Shown: one piece after another, positions 1 through 6,393 of the stretch
Layout: each line of letters opens with the position of its first letter
How positions within the stretch are numbered: the first letter of the stretch is position 1
From: DATDCV01 sp036524155
Lineage (GTDB): Bacteria > Verrucomicrobiota > Verrucomicrobiia > Limisphaerales > UBA8199
Reading direction: 5' to 3'
Assembly (NCBI GenBank): GCA_036524155.1
Contig: DATDCV010000515.1
Location: forward strand, 1-9,522
Length of the DNA: 9,522 nt
Translations under genes and position numbers: made by a program
Notes under the pieces: generated by a model
What the model saw: only the letters and a program-made list of their open reading frames with translations
Database searches by the model: none
What the model was told of the DNA's origin: nothing

Positions 1-527
1 CCGATCACGCAAACGTTGCGGGCCATCTCGTCATCCAGTTCGTTGAACATCCGGCCATGCTCGACCACGTGTTCATTCATCCCTACTGCCACCGGCCAGA
101 CGCCGAGCGTGTTCCAGGGACGGAAACTCTTCCCGTTGGCGCTAAACGTCGCCGGAAGCCTCATTTCGGGGGAAATTCGCGTTACCAGCGGCGCGCTTTG
201 TTTTAGCGCCACGACGTCATTGACGGTGATTCCGACCGCTTCGTCGCTGAGGTGCCGCTGTTCGATGGGGAGATCCTGGGCTTCCACGCGGACTTTTTCC
301 AGCCCGCCCACGGCGATCAAGGCTTCCTTGGCGCCCTTTTCCATGCCGGACACCAGGGCTGACATTGACACCAGCGCGCCCACGCCGAGGATAATTCCCA
401 GCATCGTGAGCACGGACCTGAATTTGTGCGCCCAAATCTCGCGCAGGCCCGATTGCATCGTGATACCCATCTGCAGCGAGGCGGGCCTGATACTCTCGGT
501 CGCTATCGGAAAGGGCAGCGCGTTCAT
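1..527 (-). CDS. MacB/FtsX-type ABC transporter permease, N-terminal part (cut by left window edge)
   Basis: This is the inner-membrane permease of a MacAB-like export system; only the first 175 codons are inside the window. The reading frame is open from the ATG at 527 to the edge. A juxtamembrane stretch (residues 26-38, SGLREIWAHKFRS) leads into a first membrane helix at about residues 38-61 with the family-typical LTMLGIILGVGA. A soluble periplasmic segment of the MacB_PCD type follows (about 65-175). In the family three more helices lie at the C-terminus, here outside the window. The start lies 24 bases after the TAG of the ATPase gene and in the same frame, so the two are co-transcribed and probably translationally linked. 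In-frame ATGs at codons 20 and 24 are alternative starts closer to the conserved part. No strong Shine-Dalgarno is visible. The substrate cannot be predicted. Confidence 0.9.
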   Translation of the reverse strand, partial: MNALPFPIATESIRPASLQMGITMQSGLREIWAHKFRSVLTMLGIILGVGALVSMSALVSGMEKGAKEALIAVGGLEKVRVEAQDLPIEQRHLSDEAVGITVNDVVALKQSAPLVTRISPEMRLPATFSANGKSFRPWNTLGVWPVAVGMNEHVVEHGRMFNELDDEMARNVCVI

Positions 528-551
528 CTTGTCCCGCTCAAGCGGTTGTTC

Positions 552-1334
552 CTATGGCGCCGCTGGTCCGGTTGCTGAGCCGCTGGGACTCGCCGCAAAC
601 GCGGTCGGGGCCGTGGCCTCTGTTCTGGCCGTGGGGCGGGCGAGGCCGGCGAGGGTCAGGTCCACTTTCACGGCGATCTTGCCGTCGCGGATTTCAATCC
701 GGCGGGGTGTCACCGCGGCGATCTCAGGGTCATGGGTCACCAGGACAATCGTGCGACCCTGCTGGCTGAGCCTGCGGAAAAGGGTCAGGATCGCGTCGCC
801 GGTGTGTGAATCGAGGTTGCCGGTGGGCTCGTCGGCGAAAATGATGCGCGGATTGTTCACCAGCGCGCGCGCGATCGCTACCCGTTGCTGCTGGCCGCCG
901 GAGAGTTGGCTCGGCCGGTGTTTGGCACGGTTAGCCAGCTCCACCGCTTGAAGCGCGGCCATCGCCCGTTCGCGACGTTCCCTCCCCGGGATGCCGCTGT
1001 AAATCATCGGCAGCTCGACGTTCTGGAGGACATTCAGCTTGGGAAGCAAGTTGAAGAACTGAAACACAAAACCGATCTTCCGGTTGCGAATCGCCGCCAG
1101 GTCGCGCGCCGACGCTTTCTCGATCATGATGTTGTCGAGTTTGATAGTCCCCCTGGTCGGCGAATCGAGGCACCCGAGGATGTGCATCAGGGTCGATTTG
1201 CCGCTGCCCGAAGGTCCGATAATGGAGATAAACTCGCCTTCTTCGATGTCGAGAGTGACGTCGTCCAGTGCCCGGATTTCCTCCTCGCCCAGGCGGTAAA
1301 TCTTGCTGATGTTGCGAAGTTCTACCAGTGACAT
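552..1334 (-). CDS. ABC transporter ATP-binding protein, MacB/LolD-type
   Basis: This cytoplasmic ATPase powers the adjacent permease. All nucleotide-binding motifs are present in 260 residues: Walker A GPSGSGKST (40-48), Q-loop Gln92, signature LSGGQQQR (144-151), Walker B IIFADE (164-169) followed by PTGNLDS, and switch His201 (VTHD). The PTGNLDS and the short LGCLD after Walker A are typical of the MacB/LolD/FtsE group. The frame runs upstream to 1655, but I place the start at the ATG giving MSLVELRNISKIY because homology begins there and the upstream part overlaps the adaptor gene on the same strand. The gap to the adaptor stop is 43 bases. No Shine-Dalgarno is seen. Oddly, after the usual end (about residue 226) there is a tail of about 34 residues rich in Ala, Thr and Pro. 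The gene ends in TAG, in frame with the permease. Confidence 0.95.
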   Translation of the reverse strand: MSLVELRNISKIYRLGEEEIRALDDVTLDIEEGEFISIIGPSGSGKSTLMHILGCLDSPTRGTIKLDNIMIEKASARDLAAIRNRKIGFVFQFFNLLPKLNVLQNVELPMIYSGIPGRERRERAMAALQAVELANRAKHRPSQLSGGQQQRVAIARALVNNPRIIFADEPTGNLDSHTGDAILTLFRRLSQQGRTIVLVTHDPEIAAVTPRRIEIRDGKIAVKVDLTLAGLARPTARTEATAPTAFAASPSGSATGPAAP

Positions 1335-1377
1335 GCGTGCGGTAAAGGTTGCCGGAGACCCCCTCGAGCGCGCCAGC

Positions 1378-2676
1378 TCACGACCGGCCTCCGGTGGCAG
1401 GCGGACGCGGAGTTGTGGGAGTTGCTGCCGGCGCGGAAGCAGGCTTGGCTTGAGCTTCGGACGCGGCTGCTGCGGTGCCGGCTGTGGTCGCATTCGTGCG
1501 GCTGCCTGGCGGGGTTGCTGCGGGTCTTGGAGCCGTTCCGCCATTGCCACCGGCAAGATTCTGCCCCGCCAGTTGGCGGTTCTTCTCTCTCTCTTCCTTT
1601 GGCATCTCGAGCGACACGGTCTCGCCAGGCGACAGGCCTTCCTGGATCTCCGCAAAAAAGTAGTCCGAGATGCCGACTTTCACGTTTCGTCTCTCGAACC
1701 CCTCTCCCTTCTGCACGTAAACAAAACGTTCGAGCTGCAAAGTCTCAGGGTTCTTTTCCGTGAACACGGCCGCCAGCGGCACTGCGGTGACATTGTCGAC
1801 CGAGGCGACTGGGATCTTGACGTTGGCGGTCATCCCAGGCCGGACCCGCGGGTCGACGTTCTTGAGCACGATCCGGGCAGGATAGCCCTTGATGTTGTTC
1901 TTGATCGTGGCTTGGGGGGAGATCCGCTCGACCTGGCCGGAAATCTTCAGTCCCGTAACGGCCTCGATGGTAACCTCGACAGATTCACCGGGCTTGAGTC
2001 GGGGCACGTCCGCCTGGTTGACCTGCGCGTTGATGATCATCGATGTGAGGTCCGCGATCGATAGCACCTCGGTGCCGCTGTTGAACCCGCCCGAGCCCGA
2101 AACCGCCTGGCCGATTGAGACCGGTCGGGTCAGCACGGTACAGTCAAAAGGGGCCCGAACTTCGGTCTTCGTCAACCGCTCGTCCGTTATCGCGAGCGCC
2201 TTTTGGGCCCGCTCGAGCGCGTTTCGGGCAAGGTCGTAACTTGTTTTCGTGTCGTCGAATAGCTCCTGCGAAATAAGCTTGTCTGCCAGCATCTGCTGCG
2301 CTCGCTTGTAGTCGCGTTCCGCCTTATCCACGCCGAGCTTTTCGCGTTCGATGTCGGTAAGGTTGGAGGCCTTTTGTTGCTGCAGTTCGCTGTCGTCCAG
2401 CTTGAAAAGCAGGTCCCCCTTCTTTAACCGGTCACCGACGTCCACCGGCAACACATTGATTATGCCGTTGATCTCCGGGCGAACGGACACCTGCTCGGCC
2501 GGGGCGATTTCGCCCGCGGCATTGACCGCAAAATTTATGTCGTGAACCTCGACCGGTGCGGTCGTGGCCCGGTCGGGTCCGGCCGCCGCGGCTTTGGCTT
2601 TTTGCCAGGTGTTCCAACCGTAGTACCCGCCCGCACCGAGCGCGAGCACCGCGATTATCAAAATCAAATTCTTCAT
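1378..2676 (-). CDS. Efflux periplasmic adaptor (membrane-fusion protein), MacA/HlyD-type
   Basis: This is the adaptor subunit that links the inner-membrane transporter to an outer-membrane channel. It is first in the operon, 432 residues. An N-terminal membrane anchor lies at 3-20 (LILIIAVLALGAGGYYGW). The first half of the lipoyl/barrel-sandwich domain is at about 62-98 (VSVRPEINGIINVLPVDVG, then KKGDLLFKLDD). An alpha-helical coiled-coil hairpin follows (about 98-170), then the returning lipoyl half (TEVRAPFDCTVLTRPVSIGQ, 171-190), a beta-barrel (about 205-292, with RVRPGMTANVKIPV) and a membrane-proximal part (about 293-357). A Gly/Ala/Pro/Thr-rich tail at about 375-432 is probably disordered. 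The ATG at 2676 is preceded by GGA about 8 bases upstream. Adaptor plus separate ATPase plus permease is the common arrangement of MacAB-like systems with a split MacB. Confidence 0.95.
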   Translation of the reverse strand: MKNLILIIAVLALGAGGYYGWNTWQKAKAAAAGPDRATTAPVEVHDINFAVNAAGEIAPAEQVSVRPEINGIINVLPVDVGDRLKKGDLLFKLDDSELQQQKASNLTDIEREKLGVDKAERDYKRAQQMLADKLISQELFDDTKTSYDLARNALERAQKALAITDERLTKTEVRAPFDCTVLTRPVSIGQAVSGSGGFNSGTEVLSIADLTSMIINAQVNQADVPRLKPGESVEVTIEAVTGLKISGQVERISPQATIKNNIKGYPARIVLKNVDPRVRPGMTANVKIPVASVDNVTAVPLAAVFTEKNPETLQLERFVYVQKGEGFERRNVKVGISDYFFAEIQEGLSPGETVSLEMPKEEREKNRQLAGQNLAGGNGGTAPRPAATPPGSRTNATTAGTAAAASEAQAKPASAPAATPTTPRPPATGGRS

Positions 2677-2694
2677 CAGCTATCCAAAACAAAG

Positions 2695-2724
2695 ATTCTA
2701 CGCGTTCGGTTGGCGATCCCGCAA
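2695..2724 (-). promoter_or_regulatory. Candidate sigma70-type promoter of the efflux operon
   Basis: On the minus strand, TTGCGG (-35, plus-strand 2719-2724) and TAGAAT (-10, 2695-2700) are separated by 18 bases. The -10 matches TATAAT at five of six bases; the -35 matches only three. The -10 ends 18 bases before the adaptor ATG. It sits in the 160-base divergent region shared with the EamA gene. The assignment is by pattern only. Confidence 0.35.
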
Positions 2725-2836
2725 ACTGTAATTGCCTGTGCCAGGGAGGAAAACCACCCGTGCCTCGTGACCCTGCCACCATTCGGAGCTTGCATGGTGT
2801 GGGGCAACACGATTTGTTCTGACGGATTAGACGCAG

Positions 2837-3751
2837 ATGAAGCCGTCGTATTTAATAATACTGCTCGTGATGAACTTCTTCTGGGCGGCGGTCTATTCGG
2901 CCTATAAGGTCATTGGGCCGGATTTGCCGACCGGGGGGATAGTCACGTTGCGGTTCGGGTTGGCCGGTTTGTGCCTGGTGCTCGCCTGGCCCTGGCTGCC
3001 TGGGGTCGTCCCCAAAGGCCGTGACCTGTGGGTGACCTGTTTCATGGGGGTAATGCTCTTCGTTTTAGGCCAGCGGCTGCAAGTGTTTGGCAACCAACTG
3101 GGAACCGCCGGCAATTCATCTGTGCTGATGGCGCTGGAACCACTTCTGACCTCCGTCGCGGCCGCTATCTTCCTTCGGGAGCATATCGGACCCAGACGGG
3201 CGGTGGGGTTTGCGATGGGTTTGGCGGGAGTCGCCATTCTTCACCGGGTCTGGCGGGCTGATTTTCAATGGACGGGCCTGGTCGCCAGCCTCATCTTCAT
3301 CTCTTCTTTCATCTGTGAAGCGGCTTATTCCGTGCTGGGGAAACCGATCGTTGGCCGGGTCAGCGTGACCAAAATGCTGGCGGTATCATTGCTTGCGGGA
3401 ACTGCGGTCAACTTGCTCATCGACGGCGGGGCGACCTGGCGCGCGGCGCAGGTTCTGCCGGTCCGCTGCTGGTTATTGCTGGCGGCGCTGGCGGTTGTCT
3501 GCACCGCGATTGGCTACAGCATTTGGTTTATTATCATCCGCGATTGTCCGATCAATGTCGCCGCCCTGACCATTTTTGCCCAGTCTGTTTTCGGCGTGGC
3601 GTTGGCCTCGTTCTGGCTGGGCGAAAAGTCCAACTGGGGGCAGTTGGCCGGCAGTCTCACGATTGCCGTTGGTCTCGCGTTTGGCCTTTCGCGGCAGATC
3701 AAGGGTGTTTCAGCTCCCAAGCCCGTTCTCCCGACGAGAAACACTTCATAG
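2837..3751 (+). CDS. EamA/DMT-superfamily transporter
   Basis: This is a 304-residue integral inner-membrane protein with two EamA repeats, predicted to have ten helices, the usual size for the drug/metabolite transporter superfamily. Repeat one spans about residues 5-136, with the family-typical first helix (NFFWAAVYSAYKVI, 13-26), the FGNQLGTAGNSSVLMALEPLLTSV region (84-107) and LREHIG (113-118). Repeat two spans about 147-285 and ends with the characteristic ALTIFAQSVFGVALASFWLGEK segment (243-264). A short hydrophilic Pro/Lys tail follows. It is divergent from the efflux operon. The substrate is unknown; such proteins export amino acids, metabolites or drugs, and orientation and specificity cannot be read from sequence. 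The start is the first in-frame ATG before the first helix; only a distant GGA (about 11 bases upstream) could serve as ribosome-binding site. Confidence 0.9.
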   Translation: MKPSYLIILLVMNFFWAAVYSAYKVIGPDLPTGGIVTLRFGLAGLCLVLAWPWLPGVVPKGRDLWVTCFMGVMLFVLGQRLQVFGNQLGTAGNSSVLMALEPLLTSVAAAIFLREHIGPRRAVGFAMGLAGVAILHRVWRADFQWTGLVASLIFISSFICEAAYSVLGKPIVGRVSVTKMLAVSLLAGTAVNLLIDGGATWRAAQVLPVRCWLLLAALAVVCTAIGYSIWFIIIRDCPINVAALTIFAQSVFGVALASFWLGEKSNWGQLAGSLTIAVGLAFGLSRQIKGVSAPKPVLPTRNTS

Positions 3752-3822
3752 TCCCTACTGGGCAAAATACCCTATTCCCAAAGAGCGGAAACAGGGCATA
3801 TTAGGGTGTCTCAATGTCCCTA
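3751..3822 (+). promoter_or_regulatory. Cluster of CCCTA elements upstream of the NarL-type regulator gene
   Basis: The 70 bases between the EamA stop and the regulator ATG carry CCCTA at 3753-3757, 3770-3774 and 3818-3822, and the inverse TAGGG at 3802-3806. The first and last copies extend to the same GTCCCTA heptamer, and the second copy plus the inverse form the perfect six-base inverted pair ACCCTA (3769-3774)/TAGGGT (3802-3807). A weak promoter-like pair, TTCCCA-N18-TATTAG, overlaps. Repeated short elements of mixed orientation are typical for binding sites of NarL/FixJ regulators, so autoregulation is possible, but no binding specificity is known. Confidence 0.35.
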
Positions 3823-4493
3823 TGAAAAGAATCGGTGTACTCTTGGTGGACGACCATACCGTGGTGCGTCAAGGTCTGCGTGCGCTGCTGCAATCTGTCG
3901 AAGATCTCGAAATCGTCGGTGAGGCTGAAAACGGGCGACAGGCGGTGATGCTGGCGCGGAAGACACTCCCCGACGTTGTGGTGATGGATGTCGCAATGCC
4001 TCTGTTAAACGGCGTCGAAGCCACCCGGCAGATTCTGAAGCTGGTGCCGTCGGTGAAAGTGCTGGTGCTGACGTCGTATGGTGATGACGAGTGTGTGGAC
4101 CAGTTATTGGAAGCAGGCGCTGCGGGCTACCTCCTTAAACAGACTGCCGCCAACGACTTGATCAGGGCGATTCATGAAGTCCAGCGGGGCAATACGTTTT
4201 TCAGTCCGCCGATTGCGAAACGGTTGCGCCAGAATCGTCGCGACGCGTTCGCCAGTGGGCATCCGGGGAAGAAAGGGGGGGAATTGACGTGCCGTGAGGC
4301 GGAGGTGTTGCAGCTTATTGCGGAAGGATTCTCGAACAAGCAGATTGCCGGCGAGTTGGGCATCAGCATCAAGACGGTTGAGAAGCACCGCCAGCAGGTG
4401 ATGAACAAGCTCAATATCCATGACGTGGCGGGTTTGACGCGGTACGCGATTTCGAAGGGAATGGTAGAACGGAGCCTGCCGGCCGTGGTTTGA
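3822..4493 (+). CDS. NarL/FixJ (LuxR-type) DNA-binding response regulator
   Basis: This is a 223-residue two-component transcription regulator. The receiver domain (about 3-118) has the acidic pair Asp10/Asp11, phosphoacceptor Asp56 (VVMDVAMP), switch Thr84 and Lys106 (YLLK). A linker (about 125-152) leads to a LuxR-type helix-turn-helix at about 155-213, starting LTCREAEVLQLIAEG and including the recognition helix ISIKTVEKHRQQVMNKL. All residues needed for phosphorylation and DNA binding are present. The open frame extends upstream to 3576 inside the EamA gene, but the receiver begins at the ATG at 3822 (MKRIGVLLVDDH), so that start is used. There is no clear Shine-Dalgarno and no histidine kinase in the window, so the kinase partner and the target genes are unknown. 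Confidence 0.95.
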   Translation: MKRIGVLLVDDHTVVRQGLRALLQSVEDLEIVGEAENGRQAVMLARKTLPDVVVMDVAMPLLNGVEATRQILKLVPSVKVLVLTSYGDDECVDQLLEAGAAGYLLKQTAANDLIRAIHEVQRGNTFFSPPIAKRLRQNRRDAFASGHPGKKGGELTCREAEVLQLIAEGFSNKQIAGELGISIKTVEKHRQQVMNKLNIHDVAGLTRYAISKGMVERSLPAVV

Positions 4494-4699
4494 GGGCGGG
4501 GATCGCCGGCGTCCTCTTCTGAGTGCCCAGGGGGGCATCTCCGCGTCACACCTGCAAGAATAAACAGGGAGCCACCCGGCTCACCCTCAGCCAAGGCGAG
4601 GTGCGCGGGGATGTTCTTCGCCGTGTGCCGCCGTCAGCGGCAGCCAACAAAAGCTGGCTCCCAGCGGCAAGGCATCGTAACATCGGTCCTTGAGTTGAG
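4494..4699. other. Non-coding interval with four short hairpins
   Basis: No credible gene lies between the two response-regulator genes. The 206 bases contain four perfect or near-perfect small inverted repeats. GAGTGCCC with GGGCA-T-CTC (4521-4541, loop AGGG) is the first and is the best candidate for termination of the upstream gene, though no T-run follows. The others are GAGCC-N4-GGCTC (4569-4582), TGCCGC-N5-GCGGCA (4626-4642) and GCTGG-N3-CCAGC (4653-4665). The density suggests a structured untranslated region or a dispersed intergenic repeat; I cannot tell which. Confidence 0.45.
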
Positions 4700-5104
4700 A
4701 TGAGCGTGCCTGCTTTCATACCTCGCCGCATACTTGTGGTTGACGACGAACCCTTAGTCTGTGACGCGGTCCGGATGATGCTGGCTTTCGATGGCCACCA
4801 TGTCGAGGTCGCGCACAGCGCGAGCGAAGGTTTGGCGGCGTTCGAGCCGGGGAGATTCGACGTGGTAATCACCGATTTCGAGATGCCGCAGATGAAAGGG
4901 GACGAGTTCGCAGCGCGGATCAAAGCCCGCGCCCCGGAGCAGCCGGTGGTCATGATTACCGCTTACGCGGAGATGCTGCAGTCCACCAAGCGTTCTTTGG
5001 CCGGAATCGATTTTCTGATCAGCAAGCCGTTTCTCCTTGAGAACCTGCGAGAGGCTCTGTCAAAAGTGGCAATGTTAAATCGGCGGGCCGCTCCGGCTAA
5101 ATGA
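4700..5104 (+). CDS. Stand-alone CheY-like response regulator receiver
   Basis: This is a single receiver domain of 134 residues without an output domain, so it probably works by protein-protein contact or as a phosphorelay intermediate. Key residues are present: acidic pair Asp15/Asp16 (ILVVDDE), phosphoacceptor Asp59 (VVITDFEMP), Thr87 (VVMITAYAE) and Lys109-Pro110 (ISKPF). The C-terminal tail after about residue 125 is short and basic. It starts at the first ATG, right before the conserved beta-1 strand; the upstream GAG-rich sequence is at best a weak ribosome-binding site. It follows the NarL-type gene by 206 bases in the same direction. Joint function is possible but not shown, since the hairpins between them argue against a tight operon. 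Confidence 0.93.
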   Translation: MSVPAFIPRRILVVDDEPLVCDAVRMMLAFDGHHVEVAHSASEGLAAFEPGRFDVVITDFEMPQMKGDEFAARIKARAPEQPVVMITAYAEMLQSTKRSLAGIDFLISKPFLLENLREALSKVAMLNRRAAPAK

Positions 5105-5105
5105 A

Positions 5106-5162
5106 TACCGACGGGCGCTCGGGGTATGGCTAATGAGGGAGTGTACGGAAGGAGGGTCGGTA
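5106..5162. repeat. Seven-base inverted repeat TACCGAC/GTCGGTA
   Basis: TACCGAC (5106-5112), immediately after the receiver-gene stop, and GTCGGTA (5156-5162) are perfect inverse copies with 43 bases between. The arms could close a stem in RNA around a purine-rich loop or form a spaced operator. There is no strong T-run after it, only CTGTTTC. The length is short enough for chance to be a serious alternative. Confidence 0.3.
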
Positions 5163-5173
5163 CTGTTTCACCC

Positions 5174-5201
5174 TTGCCGTTGCACGCCGGCAGTGAATAA
5201 T
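5174..5201 (+). promoter_or_regulatory. Candidate promoter of the signal peptidase gene
   Basis: TTGCCG (5174-5179) and AATAAT (5196-5201) are separated by 16 bases. The -10-like element ends only 10 bases before the lepB ATG, and there is no Shine-Dalgarno between. A very short leader would result. Pattern evidence only. Confidence 0.28.
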
Positions 5202-5211
5202 CACGGCAGTA

Positions 5212-5790
5212 ATGACCGAGCCCGCGCCATCGAACGCGACACAAGCAGTTGAGACTGAACAGCCTCTAGTCGAACCAAGCCGCAAGCCCCACACCCGTGC
5301 TCGCGCATTGTGGTCGCAGCTGCAACAACTCCTGGCAGTCGCTCTCCTGGCTTGGGGCTGTTATTTTCTGATCAGCCGGTTTTTCCTCCAGTCAGTCAGG
5401 GTTGTGGGGATGAGCATGGTTCCCACGCTGTCAGACTCGGAAAGTTATTTGCTTAACCGATGGGTCTATCACATTCGTTCGCCGCAGCGCGGTGAGGTCG
5501 TGGTCATTCGCGACCCTTCAGATAACGGCTACTCGGTGAAGCGGGTAATTGGCATCGCCGGCGATACCGTCACTCTCAAGGAAGGGTCTGTGTATCTAAA
5601 TGACCGGCCGCTCGCGGAGCCCTATCTTTTGTCGGGGACCCCCACTTTCGGCTCCTCCTTCAAAGCGCAGACTTACCATTGCACCCCGGGCCATTATTTC
5701 CTGCTGGGTGACAACCGCAAGAACTCGGTTGACAGCCGTAGCTATGGGCCTGTTCCCCGACAGAACATCCTCGGGCTGGTCGTCCGCTAA
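5212..5790 (+). CDS. lepB: Type I signal peptidase
   Basis: This inner-membrane serine protease removes signal peptides from secreted preproteins. The 192-residue protein has a charged/Pro-rich cytosolic N-terminus (1-37), one membrane helix (about 39-59) and a periplasmic catalytic domain. The nucleophile is Ser68 in GMSMVPTL, the general base Lys110 in YSVKRVIGIAGD, and box E is LGDNRKNSVDSRSYG (165-179). It has a single anchor, like the short Gram-positive-type enzymes, rather than the two helices and large insertions of E. coli LepB. The protein stops six residues after the conserved NILG (LVVR then TAA) and lacks the usual final strand and aromatic/Pro tail, so it is slightly short at the C-terminus. 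The catalytic dyad is intact, so activity is expected. Confidence 0.95.
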   Translation: MTEPAPSNATQAVETEQPLVEPSRKPHTRARALWSQLQQLLAVALLAWGCYFLISRFFLQSVRVVGMSMVPTLSDSESYLLNRWVYHIRSPQRGEVVVIRDPSDNGYSVKRVIGIAGDTVTLKEGSVYLNDRPLAEPYLLSGTPTFGSSFKAQTYHCTPGHYFLLGDNRKNSVDSRSYGPVPRQNILGLVVR

Positions 5791-6048
5791 TCCTGGAGCG
5801 GGTTTAGACACCTCACGGCAACCTTCCGGTGTTCGTGTGTCAGCGGAGGCTGTTTTTCCTGAAGCCGAGGTGCGACTTGCGCTTCCTGGCGGACCATGGA
5901 TTCCGTCATCGCAGCAGGCCGCTTGCCAGATTTATCCAAATTTCGGGTTTGCGGTTCCCGTGTTTTGGCATAGACTCCAGAACAGTTTCGGGAACGGCAT
6001 AACCAGTGCCCACGAGAACGGGCGCGCCGAAGACAATGCGACCGGTTT
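5791..6048. other. Non-coding interval after lepB, with a weak terminator-like element
   Basis: I see no convincing gene in these 258 bases. Near the start, CAGC-GGAG-GCTG (5841-5852) followed by TTTTT (5853-5857) resembles a very small intrinsic terminator for lepB, but the stem has only four pairs. The rest shows no clear promoter, repeat or RNA structure. Confidence 0.4.
5841..5857 (+). terminator. Weak candidate intrinsic terminator of lepB
   Basis: A four-pair stem CAGC/GCTG with loop GGAG is directly followed by five T. It lies 51 bases after the lepB stop. The short stem makes it uncertain. Confidence 0.3.
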
Positions 6049-6303
6049 ATGCGAATCCTTCTACAGCAGAAGAACACGGGGCTTTTCTTTCGGGACATCG
6101 ACCGATGGGTGTCCGCCAGTTCCGAGGCGATGGACTTCGTGAGTTCCTCGGCGGCGATCGACTTTTGTGTGGCAAATCGACTGACCGGGTTGCAGTTGGT
6201 GTTCAAGTTTGAGGACCAACCGTACGAAATCGTCTGCCAGTTGAGCGTTGCTGCCGAACCGCAGGTCGAGCGCCCTGCCCGGATGGGACCGCACTCGCTC
6301 TGA
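6049..6303 (+). CDS. Small uncharacterised protein (84 aa)
   Basis: I do not know a function. The first 66 residues look like a real small globular protein: MRILLQQKNTGLFFRDIDRW, then a helix-like segment SSEAMDFVSSSAAIDFCVANRL (24-45), then two strands, LQLVFKFED and YEIVCQLSV. This alternation of strand, Ala-rich amphipathic helix and strand, with the phrase AIDF..., resembles short single-domain proteins I associate with Verrucomicrobiota genomes; this is memory, not a search. The last 18 residues (Pro/Arg-rich) look less conserved. There is no signal peptide, so it is probably cytosolic. No Shine-Dalgarno is seen before the ATG, in keeping with several neighbours. It stands alone between lepB and bioB. 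Confidence 0.6.
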   Translation: MRILLQQKNTGLFFRDIDRWVSASSEAMDFVSSSAAIDFCVANRLTGLQLVFKFEDQPYEIVCQLSVAAEPQVERPARMGPHSL

Positions 6304-6339
6304 GCGGAACTCGTTGCCCAGACCCACTCTCCATGCCGC

Positions 6340-6355
6340 GACCCCCGTTCGGGTC
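6340..6355 (+). terminator. Hairpin between the small gene and bioB
   Basis: GACCC (6340-6344) and GGGTC (6351-6355) form a five-pair GC-rich stem with a six-base loop. It lies 36 bases after the small gene. There is no T-run, so intrinsic termination is doubtful; it could equally be part of the bioB control region. Confidence 0.25.
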
Positions 6356-6374
6356 ACGGCTGGACCAAATGGTC

Positions 6375-6393
6375 GCAACCATTCGCGGGTTGC
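6375..6393. promoter_or_regulatory. Perfect inverted repeat overlapping the candidate bioB promoter (possible operator)
   Basis: GCAACC (6375-6380) and GGTTGC (6388-6393) are perfect inverse copies with a seven-base spacer. The right arm overlaps the candidate -35 (6390-6395), the position expected for a repressor site. It does not match the BirA operator layout (nine-base arms with a spacer of about 14-16), nor the BioR or BioQ sites as I know them. Confidence 0.35.

Noticed and set aside
16..951. Long plus-strand open frame opposite the permease and ATPase genes
   Set aside because: Its translation has no family features, while the minus strand carries intact MacB permease and ABC ATPase motifs; it is a GC-rich antisense shadow.
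1335..1655. N-terminal extension of the ATPase frame, adding 107 residues
   Set aside because: The extension is Arg/Pro/Gln-rich without homology, overlaps the adaptor gene on the same strand, and the ABC domain begins exactly at the ATG at 1334.
1303..2064. 253-codon plus-strand frame opposite the adaptor gene
   Set aside because: The minus-strand adaptor shows a complete domain order; the plus frame is low-complexity and Arg-rich.
3576..3821. Upstream extension of the NarL-type regulator
   Set aside because: It lies inside the EamA gene in another frame, and the receiver domain begins at the ATG at 3822.
5896..5973. 25-codon frame after lepB (MDSVIAAGR...)
   Set aside because: Too short, no ribosome-binding site or promoter, no recognised peptide; chance is sufficient.
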